A stretch of DNA of 18,135 nucleotides from Gammaproteobacteria bacterium (GTDB lineage Bacteria; Pseudomonadota; Gammaproteobacteria; JAPPPA01): contig JAPPPA010000007.1 in the NCBI GenBank assembly GCA_028817755.1, positions 1 to 18,135 of the forward strand, given 5' to 3'. Both the position numbers and the translations under genes were made by a program. This document shows, in pieces, positions 7,135-15,024 of this stretch (position 1 is the first letter of the stretch; every line of letters begins with the position of its first letter). A model generated the notes under the pieces. The model worked only from the letters and a program-made list of their open reading frames with translations. It was not told the DNA's origin and ran no database searches.

Positions 7135-8514
7135 TTATTCCCCTGCTTCCAAATCGCTATCTAAGCTGCGAATCTTGTCGCCGCCCGGTAGGCGTTCGGC
7201 TAGCGCGTCCAGTAGGTAACCACGTACCACATCGTGGTCAGTAGTTTCTACGACTTCTGCAGCAAAGGCCCAAGTCAGAATCGCTTCCGCCTGTTCTTTT
7301 GCTAGGCCACGTGAACGCAGGTAGAACATCGCGGTTTGGTCTAGCTGGCCGATGGTAGAACCGTGGGCACAAGACACATCGTCGGCGTAAATTTCTAGCT
7401 CAGGCTTAGCGTCAATCTCAGCGAACTTAGACAGCAAGATATTGCGATTCTGCATTTCTGAGTCGGTACGCTGGGCGTCACGCGCTACTTCAACTCGGCC
7501 ATTGAATACACCACGGCCGCGTTTGTCGGCCACACCTTTGTAAAGCTGGCGACTAATGCAATCAGCGGCTTGGTGACGAATGCGCGTATGGCAATCGATA
7601 TGCTGAGTGCCAAAAGGCAGGTACATACCGTTCAAATGCGTTTCAGAACCCGGCGCTTTGAGATCAACCAAGGTATCAACACGCGCCAATTTGCTGCCTA
7701 AGGCATATTCATTGCCGATATAGCGCGCGTGTTTGTGAATGTCAGTGCAAACACTTTCAATAAACCATGATTGGTTATTAAAGTTTTGTACTCGCTCATG
7801 CTTCAGCTGAGCATTCTCACCTAAACCTATTTCGGTAATCGCATTGGCGAAAACAGCGTCATCACCCAAGCTGAGCTGCCATTCCACTACTTTCGCGTCA
7901 GCACATTGGCCAAGTAAAAATAGGTTTCGCGGCATGCTGCCAGCACTGGTGTACAAGTGAACTACGTGCAATGGTTTTTCTAATGCAACGTTGTTGTCTA
8001 GTACAACCGCTGCTCCATCAATTGCACAGGCGCTATTTAGCGCAGCAAATGGCTCGCCACGCAGGTTGTTGCGATCGGGCTTTTCAATATGGTGATTGCG
8101 TTTAATGGCGCCCAAAAAGGCGCGCACACGATCAGGGTCATTGCGTAGCAAGTCAGCAAAGCTACCGATATAGCCATTTACGCTTGGCAGCTGTGACAGC
8201 TCGTCACGCACCACGCCATTGACCAACACAATGCGGTCTTCGGCGGCCAAGCCAAGTTGTTGCACTTTAGCCTGTGCGGCAGCGATATCGATGCTGAGAT
8301 CAGCAGGCGCAAATACGCTGCTTTCTAACGCTGATACGCGGGTGTATTTCCAATGCTCCGCGCGCTGGCTCGGGAAGCCGAACATCTCGAATCGGCTCCA
8401 GCCTAGCTCACGCAGCTCGGTTAGCCACGCCGGTGCTTCTGGATGCACAACGCGCTCGCGCCAGGCCTCCAGCCAGCCCTGATGTGGCAATGTATTTTCT
8501 GCTACGGCGTTCAT
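7135..8514 (-). CDS. sufD: Fe-S cluster assembly scaffold subunit SufD
   Basis: Partner of SufB in the SufBC2D scaffold. It has 459 residues, slightly longer than E. coli SufD. The beta-helix core is preceded by a helical N-terminal region with the typical EHWKYT motif (about 53-58). Near the C-terminus, DDVSCAHGSTIGQLD holds Cys382 and His384; the His corresponds to a residue shown in E. coli to matter for cluster assembly. The ATG overlaps the sufC stop by 4 bases (ATGA), indicating translational coupling. The start is therefore well supported. Confidence 0.96.
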   Translation of the reverse strand: MNAVAENTLPHQGWLEAWRERVVHPEAPAWLTELRELGWSRFEMFGFPSQRAEHWKYTRVSALESSVFAPADLSIDIAAAQAKVQQLGLAAEDRIVLVNGVVRDELSQLPSVNGYIGSFADLLRNDPDRVRAFLGAIKRNHHIEKPDRNNLRGEPFAALNSACAIDGAAVVLDNNVALEKPLHVVHLYTSAGSMPRNLFLLGQCADAKVVEWQLSLGDDAVFANAITEIGLGENAQLKHERVQNFNNQSWFIESVCTDIHKHARYIGNEYALGSKLARVDTLVDLKAPGSETHLNGMYLPFGTQHIDCHTRIRHQAADCISRQLYKGVADKRGRGVFNGRVEVARDAQRTDSEMQNRNILLSKFAEIDAKPELEIYADDVSCAHGSTIGQLDQTAMFYLRSRGLAKEQAEAILTWAFAAEVVETTDHDVVRGYLLDALAERLPGGDKIRSLDSDLEAGE

Positions 8515-9254
8515 GCGGCGACTAAATCTCCGTAGCCTTCAGCCTCAAGCTGCTTGGCCAAGTCTTTGTCGCCAGACTTCACAATCTTGCCACCCGACAA
8601 TACATGCACTTGATCCGGCACGATGTAGTCCAATAGGCGCTGGTAGTGTGTCACCACAATCATCGCGCGGTCTGGGCTGCGTAGGCTGTTAACGCCGTTG
8701 GCCACAGTTTTCAGCGCGTCAATATCAAGGCCAGAATCCGTTTCATCTAACAAGCATAGCTGTGGCTCAAGCACAGCCATGTGGAAGATTTCATTACGCT
8801 TTTTCTCACCACCAGAGAAGCCCACATTCACCGGGCGGTGCATGAGGTTGTCTGGTAGTTCTAGCAACTTGGCTTTTTCACGCGCTAGCTTTAGAAAGCC
8901 CATCGCATCTAGCTCGTCTTCACCGCGGTGTTTACGTTGCGCATTTACCGCGGCACGTAAGAAGTAGCTGTTAGACACACCCGGAATTTCTACTGGGTAT
9001 TGGAACGCTAGATAGATGCCATCGCAAGCACGCTCGTCGGCGTCTTTTTCGATCAGGTCTTCACCGTTATAGGTCACGCTGCCGTCGGTGACTTCATAGC
9101 CATCACGGCCCGCAAGCACATAGCTCAAGGTGCTTTTACCAGAGCCGTTCGGGCCCATAATCGCATGTACTTCACCCGGCTTAACTTCGAGGTTAATGCC
9201 TTTCAAAATGGCTTTGTCGCCAACACTGGCGTGGAGGTTTTCAATCTTTAACAT
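8511..9254 (-). CDS. sufC: Fe-S cluster assembly ATPase SufC
   Basis: ABC-type ATPase that drives conformational change in the SufBCD scaffold; it is soluble and does not transport. Of 247 residues, Walker A is GPNGSGKST (34-42), the Q-loop glutamine is Q85, the signature is FSGGEKKRNE (146-155), Walker B is LCLLDE (166-171) and the switch histidine is His203. The Suf-specific DETDSGLDIDAL is almost identical to the E. coli sequence. It begins 2 bases after sufB ends and overlaps sufD by 4 bases, a tightly coupled arrangement. Confidence 0.98.
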   Translation of the reverse strand: MLKIENLHASVGDKAILKGINLEVKPGEVHAIMGPNGSGKSTLSYVLAGRDGYEVTDGSVTYNGEDLIEKDADERACDGIYLAFQYPVEIPGVSNSYFLRAAVNAQRKHRGEDELDAMGFLKLAREKAKLLELPDNLMHRPVNVGFSGGEKKRNEIFHMAVLEPQLCLLDETDSGLDIDALKTVANGVNSLRSPDRAMIVVTHYQRLLDYIVPDQVHVLSGGKIVKSGDKDLAKQLEAEGYGDLVAA

Positions 9255-9256
9255 GA

Positions 9257-10744
9257 TTAGCCCACTGAACCTTCTAGTGAGATGCCAAGTAGTTTCTGCG
9301 CTTCTACCGCGAACTCCATTGGCAGGTTTTTCATAACTTCTTTACAGAACCCATTAACGATTAGGCCGACGGCGTCTTCTTCGCTTAGGCCGCGTTGCAA
9401 GCAGTAGAAAAGCTGGTCTTCACTGATCTTGCTGGTGGTGGCTTCGTGTTCCACCTGCGCTGTTGGGTTTTTGCCTTCGATATACGGAAAGGTGTGCGCG
9501 CCACATTGGTCACCCATCAATAGTGAGTCACACTGGGTGTAGTTACGCGCGCCTTCGGCATTTGGCAAAATTTTGATTAAGCCGCGATAACTGTTGTTAC
9601 TACGGCCCGCCGAAATACCTTTACTGATAACCGTGCTGCGGGTGTTTTTACCCACGTGAATCATCTTGGTGCCGGTGTCTGCTTCTTGACGTTTATTGGT
9701 CACAGCGACTGAGTAGAACTCACCCACTGAGTTATCGCCAGTCAGAATGCAGCTTGGATATTTCCAAGTAATGGCGGAGCCGGTTTCAACCTGCGTCCAA
9801 CTGACTTTGCTGTTTACGCCACGGCAGTCCGCACGCTTGGTTACAAAGTTGTAGATACCGCCTTTGCCGTTTTCGTCGCCCGGGTACCAGTTTTGTACGG
9901 TGCTGTATTTAATCTCAGCATCGTCTAAGGCCACTAGCTCTACCACCGCCGCGTGTAGCTGGTTTTCGTCACGCATTGGCGCGGTGCAGCCTTCTAGGTA
10001 GCTCACATAACTGCCTTTGTCGGCAATAATGATGGTGCGCTCAAATTGGCCGGTGTTAGCCGCGTTAATACGGAAGTAAGTCGACAGCTCCATCGGGCAG
10101 CGTACGCCCTCTGGGATATAGACGAATGAACCGTCTGAAAACACCGCTGAGTTCAGCGCCGCGAAGAAGTTATCGCTAGTCGGTACAACCGTACCAAGGT
10201 ACTTCTGCACCAACTCGGGGTGCTCGCGGCAGGCTTCTGAAATTGGGCAGAAAATAACGCCCGCTTCATTCAGCGTTTCTTTAAAGGTCGTGGCGACTGA
10301 CACGGAATCGAATACCGCGTCGACTGCAACTTTCGGCGCGCCTTGTACGCCAGCCAGCACCTCTTGCTCTTTAAGCGAGATGCCAAGCTTTTCATACGTG
10401 GCCAGTAATTCTGGATCAACTTCATCCAGCGACTTAGGGCCGTCATTTAACTTAGGCGCCGAGAAGTATGAAATGGACTGGTAATCCACCTTCTCATAGT
10501 TCACGTGAGCCCATTCCGGCTCGGTCATTTTCAGCCAATCGCGGTACGCATTCAGGCGGAATTCCAACATGAATTCCGGCTCTTCTTTGCGCTTAGAAAT
10601 TTCGCGAATAACGCCTTCATCTAAGCCTGGCGGCAAGCTTTCGCTTTCAATGTCAGTAACAAAACCCGCTTCGTAGTCGCGATTAAGCAACTCGTCTACG
10701 TGATCGTCGTCACTGGTTTTAGGTTTTCTATCTAGTTCTTCCAT
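9257..10744 (-). CDS. sufB: Fe-S cluster assembly scaffold subunit SufB
   Basis: Main scaffold subunit on which clusters form and which receives sulfur from SufS. From the ATG at 10744 it has 495 residues, the same as E. coli SufB. The family-wide MLEFRLNAYR, VRCPMELSTYFRIN, YLEGCTAP (Cys253, matching E. coli Cys254, the sulfur acceptor) and QCDSLLMGDQCGAHTFPY are all present. The C-terminus FAVEAQKLLGISLEGSVG closely matches E. coli. A TTG at 10756 would add four residues; neither start has a clear ribosome binding site, and ATG is preferred on length. It is the first structural gene of the operon, 54 bases after the regulator. Confidence 0.96.
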   Translation of the reverse strand: MEELDRKPKTSDDDHVDELLNRDYEAGFVTDIESESLPPGLDEGVIREISKRKEEPEFMLEFRLNAYRDWLKMTEPEWAHVNYEKVDYQSISYFSAPKLNDGPKSLDEVDPELLATYEKLGISLKEQEVLAGVQGAPKVAVDAVFDSVSVATTFKETLNEAGVIFCPISEACREHPELVQKYLGTVVPTSDNFFAALNSAVFSDGSFVYIPEGVRCPMELSTYFRINAANTGQFERTIIIADKGSYVSYLEGCTAPMRDENQLHAAVVELVALDDAEIKYSTVQNWYPGDENGKGGIYNFVTKRADCRGVNSKVSWTQVETGSAITWKYPSCILTGDNSVGEFYSVAVTNKRQEADTGTKMIHVGKNTRSTVISKGISAGRSNNSYRGLIKILPNAEGARNYTQCDSLLMGDQCGAHTFPYIEGKNPTAQVEHEATTSKISEDQLFYCLQRGLSEEDAVGLIVNGFCKEVMKNLPMEFAVEAQKLLGISLEGSVG

Positions 10745-10798
10745 AAGCGGTACCAACTGGGTATCAAAGGAAAAGCCTTTTTCTTGCTTCCTTCGGCG

Positions 10799-11257
10799 CT
10801 ATCGGCTCAGACCACCAACGGCCTCAAGCGGAATAACTGTGGTTTCAATGTCTTTTGCTGGGCGGCATAAGTCCGCCAGCGTTACTTTGTCGAGCGCGCT
10901 ATGCACGGCGTTGTTAATCACCTGCCAATGCGTACGCACGCCGCAATCAGATTCAATGGAACAGTTACCGTCATGAACGCTACACTCGGTTAGCGCAATG
11001 GGGCCTTCTAGCGCAGCGATAATATCTGAGACCTTAACGTCCTCAGCACCGCAGCAAAGGCGATAACCGCCACCGCTACCGCGCACAGTCTCTAACAGGC
11101 CCGCTTTACTCAGCAGCTTGAGCACCTTGGCAACGGTAGCGCCACCCAAATGATGCTTCTCTGCAAGCTCGGTCGCCGAACGCAGCTGTGCCGGTGCTGC
11201 GGCCATATCGGTCAGCAGCAACACGCCATAGTCGGTGAGTTTGCCTATTCGTAACAT
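10799..11257 (-). CDS. Rrf2-family regulator of the SUF operon (IscR-like)
   Basis: A 152-residue winged-helix repressor that probably binds an Fe-S cluster. From the ATG at 11257, MLRIGKLTDYGVLLLTDMA opens the DNA-binding domain, with the recognition helix around residues 38-55. The three cysteines Cys92, Cys99 and Cys105 match the IscR cluster ligands at 92, 98 and 104. It belongs to the subgroup found at the head of suf operons in many gammaproteobacteria. The longer frame to 11335 would run across the promoter and operator, so the later ATG is chosen. Likely logic: the cluster-loaded form represses the operon, and cluster shortage or oxidation relieves it. Two adjacent extra cysteines (68-69) are unusual. 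Confidence 0.93.
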   Translation of the reverse strand: MLRIGKLTDYGVLLLTDMAAAPAQLRSATELAEKHHLGGATVAKVLKLLSKAGLLETVRGSGGGYRLCCGAEDVKVSDIIAALEGPIALTECSVHDGNCSIESDCGVRTHWQVINNAVHSALDKVTLADLCRPAKDIETTVIPLEAVGGLSR

Positions 11258-11285
11258 CGTGAGTGGTAACAAAAATCTGATTAAC

Positions 11286-11302
11286 AGGACTATTTTAGTC
11301 CT
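11286..11302. promoter_or_regulatory. Rrf2/IscR-type operator of the suf operon
   Basis: A perfect inverted repeat, AGGACTA-TTT-TAGTCCT. Its core, GACT-N5-AGTC, fits the E. coli IscR type 1 core GACTRWWWYAGTC at every position, but the outer bases (AGG/CCT) differ from that consensus, as expected for a related regulator. It lies 29 bases before the regulator's start codon and overlaps the -10 of the promoter, so binding should block transcription. Confidence 0.85.
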
Positions 11303-11320
11303 ATTTTGCTGCGATCGCAA
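11292..11320 (-). promoter_or_regulatory. Promoter of the suf operon
   Basis: On the minus strand, TTGCGA (11315-11320) and TAAAAT (11292-11297) are separated by 17 bases, a good sigma-70 match with ideal spacing. The -10 is inside the inverted-repeat operator. Expected initiation near 11285 gives a leader of about 28 bases before the ATG at 11257, which supports that start codon. Confidence 0.75.
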
Positions 11321-11458
11321 AAAAATGCTGTTCACGCACTCAAACTAACCAGCTGTCGCTTTTTTGTACAACAACAAAACCCTTTGCATTAGTTTGCGCC
11401 TCTTGCATTCAGAACAACGGATTGTTCTCGCAAATCACTAACTAGCAAGGGACAAGAG

Positions 11459-13237
11459 ATGAGACTTTTAATTTTAGGGCTCGTACTGCTAAGTACGGCC
11501 TGCACAGCGCCAAGCACGAGTAACAACGACGGCAGCCGCGGCGGCAATCCACCCGCCCAAGCCGCTAGTTTTAGCGATGCGGTCGTCGCCTCCAAAGCTG
11601 ACGGCACCGAGATTGCCTTTACCGCCTTCCGGCCAGAGCTAGCCGCGGGTGAAACCGCGCCATTATTGATTCACGGCCACGGCTGGGCATTGTCGCGCGT
11701 TAAGGATTTCAACCCTAGCAACCCCGTTACCGGTTTTATCCAAACCGAGATTTCCGCCGTGGTTGCCCAGCGCGCTTGGGAAGAAGGCTACTTCGTTATC
11801 AGCTTTGACCAACGCGGTTGGGGCGAGTCTGGCGGCACGGTACAGTTAATGGACCCGGACTTTGAAGGTCAAGACGTATCCAGCCTGATTGATTGGGCGG
11901 TAGAAAACTTTGGCGTCCACCTCGCCAGCGAAGGCGACGATCCCATTGTGGGTTCTATTGGCCTTTCATACGGCGGTGGCTTTCAAACCATTGGCTCAGC
12001 GGTAGACGACCGTTTTGATGCCATTGTGCCGATCATTACATGGCACGATTTACGCAATAGCTTGTTTCCGGGCGGCGTACCCAAGTCTATTTGGGCGGCA
12101 TTCTTGGTGTTAGCCGGCACACCTACTTCGCAATTTTCGCTATCACCTGAGATTTACCAAGCCTTTCTAAGTGGCGCCACCACTATGAATGTTGATGAGG
12201 GCTTTATTAATAAACTCGGCAACAACAGCTTGGTGTCTTTCTGCGAAGGCCGAGAAGATGGCCGCGGCGTACCCGATGTTGACGCACTCTTTGTGCAAGG
12301 CGCGCATGACGTGCTCTTTAATATGACAGAGGCAGAAATGAACCGCGCCTGCCTTAAAAACGCCGGTAACGACGCACGCCTTGTAGTGCAACGCGACGGC
12401 CATATCGTGCCGGTTGTGCAACAAAGTGGCGAGCTGATTCTATTTGGGATGCAAGAAACCATTCACTGCGGCAACCAAGACTTTGATACCGCAGATGTGA
12501 TGTACCAATTCTTGGAAGAAAAACTACGCGGCGGCACCGCCACTGGCTTGCCTGAAGTTTGTATCTCCCAAGCTGAGACCGGCCAAGCCTTTAATGTAAT
12601 GCCGATTGGCGGAGATACCGCTAACGTACAAGTTGATAACGTTGTGACCGGCCTATTGGTGGAAACCGTATTGGGCTTATTACTGGATTTGGACCCCGGC
12701 ACCTTGGTTGACGTGCTTACGCAACTACCCGCCGATGTAACCACCGTGGTGACCACCTTGTTAACCGGCCTTGGCAATCCCACTAAAGACTTGCCCGCTG
12801 TATTGCCGGCGCTGTTAAACGTACTGCCGCAAAACTTGATTGATGAACTACTCACCTTCCAACACTTTGCTCCCGTAGCTACCGCCGGCCCTAACCAAGC
12901 CCTCGCTGGCATTCCTACCGCTGCAATCACCTTAAGCCCAACGCTAGCGGAAACACCCTTGTCGGATCCAATCGTGTTTCTGGGTGTTGCGGTTGATCCC
13001 GCAGGCGGTGGCGGACGTTATTTGGTAAACGACCAAGTGGTGCCAGTACGCGGATTTGGCGAGCACCAGTTAAACCTTGCTGGCGTTACCGCCAAAGTAG
13101 AAGAAGGCGACCAAGTAGGCCTGGTGGTGATGCCTTTTCATACGCAATTCGTGAGTAGCTATTCACGCATACCAGAACCGGTATCCGTGTCAGGCATTGC
13201 TGCGATGCCTTTAGTAGATGACCAACAGTCTCGCTAA
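11459..13237 (+). CDS. CocE/S15-type alpha/beta hydrolase, predicted lipoprotein
   Basis: Predicted exported hydrolase of the CocE/X-Pro dipeptidyl-peptidase group; the substrate is unknown. Residues 1-15 look like a lipoprotein signal, MRLLILGLVLLSTAC, with Cys15 the lipidated residue (the Ser at -3 is atypical). The alpha/beta core runs to about 355. Expected catalytic residues are Ser170 in GLSYGGG, Asp284 in QGAHD and His315 in RDGH. HGHGWA (72-77) fits an oxyanion loop. A beta-rich C-terminal domain follows, as in S15 enzymes, but residues about 392-470 form a leucine- and valine-rich insert. AAGGGA precedes the ATG by 5 bases. The closest relative in view is the gene at 16061-18135. It is divergent from the suf regulator. 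Confidence 0.88.
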   Translation: MRLLILGLVLLSTACTAPSTSNNDGSRGGNPPAQAASFSDAVVASKADGTEIAFTAFRPELAAGETAPLLIHGHGWALSRVKDFNPSNPVTGFIQTEISAVVAQRAWEEGYFVISFDQRGWGESGGTVQLMDPDFEGQDVSSLIDWAVENFGVHLASEGDDPIVGSIGLSYGGGFQTIGSAVDDRFDAIVPIITWHDLRNSLFPGGVPKSIWAAFLVLAGTPTSQFSLSPEIYQAFLSGATTMNVDEGFINKLGNNSLVSFCEGREDGRGVPDVDALFVQGAHDVLFNMTEAEMNRACLKNAGNDARLVVQRDGHIVPVVQQSGELILFGMQETIHCGNQDFDTADVMYQFLEEKLRGGTATGLPEVCISQAETGQAFNVMPIGGDTANVQVDNVVTGLLVETVLGLLLDLDPGTLVDVLTQLPADVTTVVTTLLTGLGNPTKDLPAVLPALLNVLPQNLIDELLTFQHFAPVATAGPNQALAGIPTAAITLSPTLAETPLSDPIVFLGVAVDPAGGGGRYLVNDQVVPVRGFGEHQLNLAGVTAKVEEGDQVGLVVMPFHTQFVSSYSRIPEPVSVSGIAAMPLVDDQQSR

Positions 13238-13258
13238 TGCAGAGCTGTGACTAGCCAT

Positions 13259-13287
13259 AAAAAAGGCCGCATCACGCGGCCTTTTTT
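13259..13287. terminator. Bidirectional Rho-independent terminator
   Basis: GGCCGC (13265-13270) and GCGGCC (13276-13281) form a GC-rich stem with an ATCAC loop. Six A bases precede it and six T bases follow, so it can terminate both strands. It serves the hydrolase gene ending at 13237 and the convergent transaldolase gene; the transaldolase stop codon lies at the edge of the T-run. Confidence 0.92.
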
Positions 13288-14248
13288 AGTTGAGCTTTTG
13301 CAGCACCAAAGCTTCCAACTTTTTAGTATCAGCGGCGAAAGCGCGAATACCTTCCGACAGCTTTTCTGTCGCCATCGCGTTTTCATTAAAGCGCCAACGG
13401 AACGTTGCCTCATCAAGCTCTTCAGCCGGGTCTTGGCAATTTTTCTCTGCCCACTCTTGGGAAAGCTTAGGTTTCAGTTCTTTTTTGCATTGCTCTAAAG
13501 CATCTAAAAACTTCGGCGCAATGGTTAGCAAGTCACAACCGGCCAAGGCCTTAATTTCATCGATATTGCGGAAACTGGCGCCCATTACTTGTGTGCTAAT
13601 ACCGTACTTTTTGTAATAGGCATAAATGCGGCGCACAGAACGCACACCGGGGTCAGCGTCTGGCAAATAGCCGTCTACGCCTTCGGCCTTTTTGTACCAA
13701 TCCAGAATGCGACCAACAAAAGGAGAGATCAGCGTAATTTGGTTTTGCGCGGCTACCTGCGCCTGCGCAAAACTGAACATAAGCGTCATATTGCAGTGAA
13801 TGCCGTCTTGCTCGAGTTCTTTACCGGCTTGCAGACCTTCCCAGGTAGAGGCGACTTTGATGAGCACGCGGTCTTTGCCAAAACCCTCGGCTTCATACAT
13901 ATCCACAATACGGCGCGCACGCGCCACCGTGGCTTCGGTATCAAATGACAAGCGTGCGTCTACTTCTGTAGACACACGGCCTTCAATCACTTTCAAAATT
14001 TCACAGCCAAACAATACGAACAAACGATCCATCGCCCATTCAAGTTGCTCGTGTTGCTCACTACCATGTTGCTTGCCGTATTCGACCGCATCATCAATCA
14101 AATGCTGATAACGCTCATCGCTGGCAGCTGCCAAAATTAAGCTAGGGTTAGTGGTTGCGTCTTGCGGCTTATAAGCCGCCACCGCCTCGATATCACCGGT
14201 ATCGGCGACGACGGTCGTTAACGTTTGCAAACTCTCGAGACCATTCAT
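13286..14248 (-). CDS. tal: Transaldolase (TalB type)
   Basis: Pentose phosphate pathway enzyme that moves a dihydroxyacetone unit from sedoheptulose 7-phosphate to glyceraldehyde 3-phosphate; cytoplasmic. It has 320 residues, against 317 in E. coli TalB. The active-site Schiff-base Lys131 is in VLIKVASTWEG, and the N-terminal VVADTGD and DATTNPSLI segments and the ISPFVGRI motif are intact. It lies 14 bases after the ABC ATPase gene, and its AGGAAGAG ribosome binding site overlaps that gene's end, so it is probably cotranscribed. The pairing with an importer is unusual and its meaning is unclear. Confidence 0.97.
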   Translation of the reverse strand: MNGLESLQTLTTVVADTGDIEAVAAYKPQDATTNPSLILAAASDERYQHLIDDAVEYGKQHGSEQHEQLEWAMDRLFVLFGCEILKVIEGRVSTEVDARLSFDTEATVARARRIVDMYEAEGFGKDRVLIKVASTWEGLQAGKELEQDGIHCNMTLMFSFAQAQVAAQNQITLISPFVGRILDWYKKAEGVDGYLPDADPGVRSVRRIYAYYKKYGISTQVMGASFRNIDEIKALAGCDLLTIAPKFLDALEQCKKELKPKLSQEWAEKNCQDPAEELDEATFRWRFNENAMATEKLSEGIRAFAADTKKLEALVLQKLN

Positions 14249-14262
14249 GGTCTTATCTCTTC

Positions 14263-15024
14263 CTATTGTTCTTCAGCCTTGGCATAAACCAAGGTTTGTG
14301 AATTTTCACGCTGTATGGTGAGCGGATATCGCCAGACTCGCTCTAACAATGCCTCGCTGATTTCAGCAGGCGCCCCAATGAATTCAATCATACCCTCATT
14401 TAGCACAAGCACCTGATCACAGGCAGTCATGGCTAAACCAATATCGTGCAAGGCCATCACAGCATGGCGCTCGGGCCGCTGCAACAACCATTGTTGCGCT
14501 GCGCTTAAACAACGATGTTGCCAACGCAAATCTAAGCCATTCAGTGGCTCATCTAGTAACAAACACTGTACCGCCTCTGGGCTAGCATTGAGCTGCGAAA
14601 ATACCCTAGCCAGATGAACTCTTTGTTGCTGCCCACCAGACAAGGTAGAAATTGCACGTTCAGCCAGTTGCTCAACGCCAAATAGCTGCATCGCAGCCGT
14701 AACGGAAATTGGCTTTGCCTCTTGCGGCCCCAGTGCCGCAACCTGCTGAACGCTAAAATCAAACGCCACCGTATTTTGCTGGTCTAACCACGCAAGCTGC
14801 ATACCCTTTTGCGCGAGCGGCATATCAGCGATGAAGGCCCTGTCTAAATCAACCGAGCCAGAAGAGGCTTGCCATAGACCCGCGATAACACGCATTAAAC
14901 TCGATTTACCTGCACCGTTCGGGCCTATTACACCCAACAACTGCCCAGCTGGCAGGTCAAAACTGATGTCTTGCAACAGCTTCCTTTGTGACTTCTCTAA
15001 TGTGATATCGGCAACAGAAAGCAT
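14263..15024 (-). CDS. ABC importer ATPase, FecE/BtuD/HmuV type
   Basis: Nucleotide-binding subunit of an iron-chelate, haem or cobalamin importer. From the ATG at 15024 it has 253 residues: Walker A GPNGAGKSS (34-42), signature LSGGQQQRVHLARV (128-141), Walker B CLLLDEP (154-160) and His193. The LLLDEPLNGLDL stretch recalls BtuD, while RVHLARVFSQL recalls HmuV, so the substrate cannot be fixed. The ATG overlaps the permease stop as TAATG, indicating coupling; the in-frame upstream start at 15048 lies inside the permease gene and is less likely. The partner permease is immediately upstream. Confidence 0.92.
   Translation of the reverse strand: MLSVADITLEKSQRKLLQDISFDLPAGQLLGVIGPNGAGKSSLMRVIAGLWQASSGSVDLDRAFIADMPLAQKGMQLAWLDQQNTVAFDFSVQQVAALGPQEAKPISVTAAMQLFGVEQLAERAISTLSGGQQQRVHLARVFSQLNASPEAVQCLLLDEPLNGLDLRWQHRCLSAAQQWLLQRPERHAVMALHDIGLAMTACDQVLVLNEGMIEFIGAPAEISEALLERVWRYPLTIQRENSQTLVYAKAEEQ

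Noticed and set aside
11258..11335. An N-terminal extension of the suf regulator to 11335
   Set aside because: It would translate through the operator and promoter, and the family starts at MLRIGKLTDYG; all three cluster cysteines fit the shorter numbering.
12463..12930. A 155-codon open frame antisense to the lipoprotein hydrolase
   Set aside because: Its Ser/Thr/Pro-rich, repetitive product reflects the complementary strand of the Leu/Val-rich insert; no family features or ribosome binding site.
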